Part shown: one piece after another, positions 39,666 to 43,089 of the stretch | How the letters are laid out: each line of letters begins with the position of its first letter | How positions within the stretch are numbered: position 1 is the stretch's first letter | DNA from: VRUE01 sp035260485 | Lineage (GTDB): Bacteria; Actinomycetota; Thermoleophilia; Solirubrobacterales; 70-9 | DNA length: 43,089 nt | Assembly: GCA_035260485.1 (NCBI GenBank) | Contig: DATFVC010000039.1 | Span: 1 to 43,089 of the forward strand | Direction of reading: 5' to 3' | The notes under the pieces: generated by a model | The model's database searches: none | What the model was told of the DNA's origin: nothing | The model's input: only the letters and a program-made list of their open reading frames with translations | Translations under genes and position numbers: made by a program

Positions 39666-41107
39666 CTCACCAAGTACGTGCCGGCCGGGCTTTCGAATTT
39701 GACCGCGAAACCGTGGGCGAGCAGGATGTCGATCGCCCTGCGGCGGTCGGCGATCACGGCGCCGATCCGCAGGCGTCGCACGTAGCGCATCGGGTTGGCG
39801 CCACGACCGTCCACCACGGCATAGGTGCCGCGCAGCTCAGCTGGGGAAAAGTGTTCCAGCCACCCGTCCAGCACGACCGGGGCGCGGGCCGAGCGCCAGA
39901 GCATGTAGGAGCCGACACCGGCGTAGCTGGCGATGTGCCCTCTGGGCGGTGGGTGCCGGACTGCATAGCCGATCAGGCTGGGTCCGAGGATCGGTTCGTT
40001 GCGGGCGGGCCCCACGACTACCGCCCAGAACAGCGCCCCCCCAGTGGCGGCGAAGGCGGTAAGGCCGATCAGCGCTCGAGGCATCCTGAAGGGCCTGTCT
40101 GGCGCGAGGGAAGCGATGCTGAGCGCCAGCACTGGCCCGACGAAGACGATGTTGCGCAGCGAGACCAGAGCCATGGCCAGGAAGGCGAGCGCGATCAGCG
40201 CCGTTGCCGGCGAGCGGGAGCCCCGTGCCTCCGCCCAGAGCCAGGCCGCGAAGATGGTGGCGACACCCAGATAGGCCAGCGCCAGTGGAGATTGAAAGGT
40301 CGGCCGCCACTCCGCGCTCGCCAGCGAGATGGCCGGGTTGGCGAAGCTGGCGAGGTAGGCCAAGAGGGCGCCGCCAAGTGGGGTTGCCACCATCACGGTC
40401 GCCCCAGCGAGGGCGCCGGTCAACGCCAGGAGGGCGATCCGCCGAGCATTGATCGCACTCGCCAGTCCCAGCCGCCACTCCAGCGCCAGCCCGCCGGTGG
40501 CGATGGTGATCAGCAGCAGTCCGGCGACGAAGCCGCCGTGCAGGTTCGCCCAGAGGGCGAAGACCGCGAGCGTCACCGGCATCGCCCAGCGCAACCGCGA
40601 AATGGCCGGCGGGTCAGACTGGCGTCTCAGCCAGGCGAGTATGAGGATCGCAACCAGCAGGGAGAAGCCGAGCACGCTGAACCCGGCTGCCCGCGGGTGC
40701 ACGATCACCCATAGCCCGGGGCAGTAGAGGATCGCAAGCGCGATCATCATCGCGACTCCCTTGCTGCGGCAGAGCCACAGGAGCAATGCCAGCGGGGCGG
40801 CGAGGAGGCCGGCGTAGAGGACGGTCAGGCCGGTGACTCCGACCCAGCCGACGACCTTGTAGGCGACCAGCTCCGTCAGCCACTGCTGGTTCAGCCAGGG
40901 CTCGCCGTGGGCGATGGTGCGGAACGGGTCGACCGCGGCTAGGCCGTGCGTCGAGATGAAGCGGCCACTCGCCAACTGGAGGTAGAGGTCGCCGTCCCGG
41001 GTCCCGTCCAGGCACAGCATCAGGACGGCGGCAAGCAGGGTGAGGGTGCCGATGAGGAGGCCGGGGCGCTCGATCTTCGGGCCTTGGACGGTGCTCGGGC
41101 AGATCAC
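39563..41107 (-). CDS. Multi-spanning membrane protein (GT-C-like)
   Basis: 514 residues, about ten helices. Near the N-terminus, GTRDGDLYLQLASGRFISTH, then GLAAVDPFRTIAHGEPWLNQ and WLTELVAYKVVGW, resembles the acidic first loop of GT-C glycosyltransferases, with a DGD pair as candidate active site. Later helices include LILAWLRRQSDPPAISRLRW and LIALAFLAMALVSLRNIVF. The extracellular tail has HIASYAGVGSYMLWRSARAP and YLVREP. The last 35 residues (PNRRRRAPTDEGPPTAAPAL on) run antisense to the GlxA fragment and are probably not native. Start is GTG 41107, weakly supported. Confidence 0.75.
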   Translation of the reverse strand: MICPSTVQGPKIERPGLLIGTLTLLAAVLMLCLDGTRDGDLYLQLASGRFISTHGLAAVDPFRTIAHGEPWLNQQWLTELVAYKVVGWVGVTGLTVLYAGLLAAPLALLLWLCRSKGVAMMIALAILYCPGLWVIVHPRAAGFSVLGFSLLVAILILAWLRRQSDPPAISRLRWAMPVTLAVFALWANLHGGFVAGLLLITIATGGLALEWRLGLASAINARRIALLALTGALAGATVMVATPLGGALLAYLASFANPAISLASAEWRPTFQSPLALAYLGVATIFAAWLWAEARGSRSPATALIALAFLAMALVSLRNIVFVGPVLALSIASLAPDRPFRMPRALIGLTAFAATGGALFWAVVVGPARNEPILGPSLIGYAVRHPPPRGHIASYAGVGSYMLWRSARAPVVLDGWLEHFSPAELRGTYAVVDGRGANPMRYVRRLRIGAVIADRRRAIDILLAHGFAVKFESPAGTYLVREPNRRRRAPTDEGPPTAAPALADRRPASSPGSS

Positions 41108-41299
41108 CCGGGAACTACTACCAGCCCATTCTCAAGCGCAGCAGAGTGGGGCCGGTGCTGAACCTCATCGATCCCGCTGGCAGCAACCCCGATTTCTCCC
41201 TGGCTAGGCTGGGCGCTGAGGCCGTGGAGGGATGAAACTCACCATCAGTTCACCTGAGAGCGTCATTTTCACTACCGGAAACGACGAAACGAGGATCTG
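41108..41299. other. Intergenic, nothing recognised
   Basis: No open frame, tRNA or clear hairpin was seen in this 192-nt divergent gap apart from the ribosome site (GAGGAT) of the next gene. Confidence 0.4.
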
Positions 41300-41584
41300 A
41301 TGGCAGTCGAGCAGCAGATGCCAGTTACCGCGCTGACGAGCAGGGCGGACCGCGGCGATTACCGGATTCGCATCCTTGAAGAGGCGATCCTCGAGCTTCG
41401 GGGCGAACTCCCCGCCGCAGCGTCCGGCCTGACCGAAACCGTTAACCGCGCCTTTCGCTTCGGCTTCGCCCGAGGCAGCGAGCGCGAAGACGTCCTGCGG
41501 GAGACGACCGAGGAGGCATTGCGGTTGGTCGAGGACCTCTATGGGCACGAGGCGATGGAGGAGGTTCGCCGCCGCGCCGTCTAG
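41300..41584 (+). CDS. Small hypothetical protein
   Basis: 94 residues: MAVEQQMPVTALTSRADRGD, then YRIRILEEAILELRGELPAA and GLTETVNRAFRFGFARGSER, EDVLRETTEEALRLVEDLYG. It is charged and mostly helical, with no membrane segment or cysteine. The ATG is preceded by GAGGATCT, and strand and spacing favour expression. No family is recognised. A 12-bp hairpin lies 59 nt after its stop (41643). Confidence 0.65.
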   Translation: MAVEQQMPVTALTSRADRGDYRIRILEEAILELRGELPAAASGLTETVNRAFRFGFARGSEREDVLRETTEEALRLVEDLYGHEAMEEVRRRAV

Positions 41585-41640
41585 CGATCAAGCGAGCGGC
41601 AAATTCTAGTCGGGATATGCGTGAATGCGGCGATATGCGG

Positions 41641-41675
41641 GGTTTCAGGCACTTCTGGGGTAAGTGCCTGAAATC
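41641..41675 (+). terminator. Hairpin between the small gene and the RR-GGDEF gene
   Basis: TTTCAGGCACTT and AAGTGCCTGAAA pair perfectly (12 bp) around a 7-nt loop. Adjacent G-T and G-C pairs extend it by two. It may terminate the small gene or form part of a 5' leader. Confidence 0.55.
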
Positions 41676-41711
41676 CGAGGCGATTTCCAACCGCGTGGTT
41701 ACGGCGGGCTA

Positions 41712-41727
41712 TTCGCCAGTTGGCGAA
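41712..41727. promoter_or_regulatory. Palindromic site upstream of RR-GGDEF gene
   Basis: TTCGCCA-GT-TGGCGAA, a 7-bp inverted repeat about 85 nt before the start, is a candidate operator. Farther upstream the octamer GATATGCG occurs twice (41614 and 41632). Confidence 0.35.
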
Positions 41728-41811
41728 AAGCGCCTCGGTAGCGACAGGAATCTCTGGCTTTAGGGGCCGCGCAGTAGCATTTCCCTGCCCCGTGGCAACC
41801 GCACTCCTCTG

Positions 41812-42732
41812 ATGTTCGCCTCTCAGACCGCCCAGGCTCCCGCGGCCCAGCTCCTGCTGGTCGAGGACAACCGGTCTCAGGCGGTGATCATGGAGCGGAT
41901 GCTGCTGGAGGGTGGCGCCGAGTTCGAGGTCGCTCACGTGGGGACGCTGGGTGAGGCGAAGGAGCATCTGGAGACTGCAAAGGTCGCCTGCATCCTGCTC
42001 GACTTGACGCTGCCCGATGCGGACCGGCTCGACGGTCTGATGGAGATCAAAAACGTCGCGCCCGAGGCTCCCATTGTGGTCGTGACTGCCGACAACGACG
42101 CCGGGCGCGGGATCAAGGCAGTCCAGGCCGGAGCCCAGGACTATCTGATGAAGGGTCAGATGGACAGCGCTCAGCTGTGCCGGTCGGTGCGTTACGCGAT
42201 CGAGCGCGGCCGCTCAGAGCAGCAGCTCGCCCATCGCGCCCTGCACGATGTCCTCACCGGCCTGCCGAATCGCCTGCTCTTCCTCGATCGGCTTACCTAT
42301 GCGCTGGCCCAGAGCGAGCGCCAGGAGTCCTTCGTGGGGGTCTTCTTCCTCGACCTCGACGGCTTCAAGGGGGTCAACGATCGGCTCGGGCACCTGGCGG
42401 GAGACGCTCTGCTGAGGGACATGGCCGGGCGCCTTCTCTCCTGGGTTCGCCCGGGCGACACGGTGAGCCGCTTCGGTGGAGACGAGTTCACGGTCTTGGT
42501 CCAGGAAGTGGAGGGGACGGAGGAGGCCGCTGACATCGCCGAGCGACTGACTGAGGCGGTACGCAGCCCAGTGACCCTCGAGGGTGAGGAGGTCTCGCTC
42601 ACTCCCAGCATCGGGATCGCGCTCGGCAGGAGCAGCCAGAGGCCGGAGGACCTGCTCGAGCAGGCCGACAAGGCGATGTACTCGGCGAAGCGGCGTTCGG
42701 ACACCACCTACGAGATCGCCGCGGGCGCATAG
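41812..42732 (+). CDS. Response regulator with diguanylate cyclase (GGDEF) output
   Basis: 306 residues. Residues 12-130 form a receiver: LLLVEDNRSQAVIM (acidic pair), ACILLDLTLPDADRLDG with the phosphorylated Asp, VVVTADND and YLMKGQMD with Lys. Residues 145-300 form a GGDEF domain with ALHDVLTGLPNRLLFLDRLT, FFLDLDGFKGVNDRLGH and SRFGGDEFTVLVQEVE. The motif is intact GGDEF, and RPGD sits five residues before it, a proper inhibitory I-site. It should make c-di-GMP under phosphorelay control, with product inhibition. No EAL domain and no adjacent histidine kinase are seen, though the next gene may be a sensor. Confidence 0.94.
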   Translation: MFASQTAQAPAAQLLLVEDNRSQAVIMERMLLEGGAEFEVAHVGTLGEAKEHLETAKVACILLDLTLPDADRLDGLMEIKNVAPEAPIVVVTADNDAGRGIKAVQAGAQDYLMKGQMDSAQLCRSVRYAIERGRSEQQLAHRALHDVLTGLPNRLLFLDRLTYALAQSERQESFVGVFFLDLDGFKGVNDRLGHLAGDALLRDMAGRLLSWVRPGDTVSRFGGDEFTVLVQEVEGTEEAADIAERLTEAVRSPVTLEGEEVSLTPSIGIALGRSSQRPEDLLEQADKAMYSAKRRSDTTYEIAAGA

Positions 42733-42805
42733 GCTCAAATCTCCGCCCGGAATTCGCTGCATCCACACGGGCGACGTCGGGGACCGCGACTAGGATGGCG
42801 CCCAC

Positions 42806-43089
42806 GTGGACGCGCGACTCCAGGGGCCCGCAAAGCGGATAGCCGTCGCGGTCACCGCGCTGGTGATCCTGGTGGCCGTCGCGGTCGGTATCGCGGTCTG
42901 GCGCTACAGCGCGGCTAACGACGCCGACAAGGAAGCGCTGGGGCTTGCCCAAACCCAGTTCTTCGCCCAGCAGGTTCGCACCGACATAACCGACGAGGGC
43001 GGGATCGCCGACGCCTACGCCGGCGACGGCAATCCGGCTGACCTCGCCGACCTGTCCCGAGTCAAGAAGAGCCTCTCCCAAGCCCTGGG
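42806..43089 (+). CDS. N-terminus of a membrane-anchored sensor-like protein (partial)
   Basis: From GTG 42806 the frame gives VDARLQGPAKRIAVAVTALV, then ILVAVAVGIAVWRYSAANDA, a single N-terminal membrane helix. An extracytoplasmic helix-rich segment (DKEALGLAQTQFFAQQVRTD, then GNPADLADLSRVKKSLSQAL) follows before the window ends. This is the layout of a histidine kinase, chemoreceptor or GGDEF sensor. TAGGAT lies 9 nt before the GTG. The output domain is outside the window. Same direction as the response regulator and 73 nt from it. Confidence 0.6.
   Translation, partial: MDARLQGPAKRIAVAVTALVILVAVAVGIAVWRYSAANDADKEALGLAQTQFFAQQVRTDITDEGGIADAYAGDGNPADLADLSRVKKSLSQAL

Noticed and set aside
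41643..41673. CRISPR repeat or transposon end
   Set aside because: The hairpin is single copy in the window and no spacer array or transposase is nearby.

Overview
The window is high-GC DNA packed with short, mostly actinobacterial-type genes on both strands. The gene content and protein styles suggest a member of the Thermoleophilia (Solirubrobacterales-like). They include an NhaA-DsbA fusion, a cysteine-free DksA-like protein, DUF5996, COG4315-repeat lipoproteins, a UppP with a divergent N-terminal motif and many small TetR/MarR/HxlR/XRE regulators. This placement is inference from family resemblance; no rRNA, tRNA or CRISPR array was seen. It reads as ordinary chromosome, with scattered gene remnants rather than one large mobile island.

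Layout. 1-3.1 kb: tail of a surface protein, a wrecked XRE/nucleotidyltransferase gene, a TetR regulator with a palindromic operator, a secreted SGNH hydrolase and an HxlR regulator. 3.2-5.1 kb: a drug-efflux MFS transporter and a VOC protein. 5.2-8.3 kb: a DrrAB-like ABC exporter operon divergent from a MarR regulator, sharing a perfect inverted-repeat operator. 8.3-12.7 kb: minus-strand metabolic and unknown genes (4-TM protein, NmrA-like reductase, prephenate-dehydratase-fold protein, alpha/beta hydrolase, DUF5996, COG4315 lipoprotein). 12.8-15.2 kb: DMT transporter, zinc-ribbon protein and DEAD-box helicase. 15.4-20.7 kb: RibD/DHFR-like reductase, secreted vWA protein, CsbD stress protein with a SigB-type promoter, PdxH-like oxidase, methyltransferase, epimerase, a broken PAS-GGDEF gene and truncated haemoglobin.

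20.7-28.3 kb: MFS remnant, NhaA-DsbA fusion, cysteine-free DksA-like protein, Lon protease with an overlapping HxlR gene, SRPBCC protein, Ohr and UppP. 28.4-33.1 kb: NlpC/P60-like secreted protein, XRE and ArsR-like regulators, a membrane protein, nitronate-monooxygenase-like enzyme and a cNMP-domain/thioredoxin-reductase-like flavoprotein. 33.1-36.4 kb: an acyltransferase-3/SGNH protein coupled to a secreted SGNH protein, and a divergent lipoprotein. 36.4-41.1 kb: O-methyltransferase, an XRE + nucleotidyltransferase pair divergent from a SprT-like metallopeptidase across a perfect 18-bp palindrome, a lactonase-like MBL protein, a GlxA-type regulator fragment and a multi-spanning membrane protein. 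41.3-43.1 kb: a small protein, a response regulator-diguanylate cyclase and the start of a membrane sensor-like gene.

The most general signal is regulatory. At about 15 genes a TANNNT -10-like hexamer lies 6-8 nt before the start codon and no Shine-Dalgarno is visible, which points to widespread leaderless transcription. It also fixes several otherwise ambiguous GTG/TTG starts. In at least four regulator genes (TetR, HxlR, MarR, XRE) a palindrome overlaps this core promoter, which suggests autoregulation. The most system-like locus is the XRE/nucleotidyltransferase/metallopeptidase module at 37.2-38.5 kb; a decayed gene combining the first two domains sits at 178-619.
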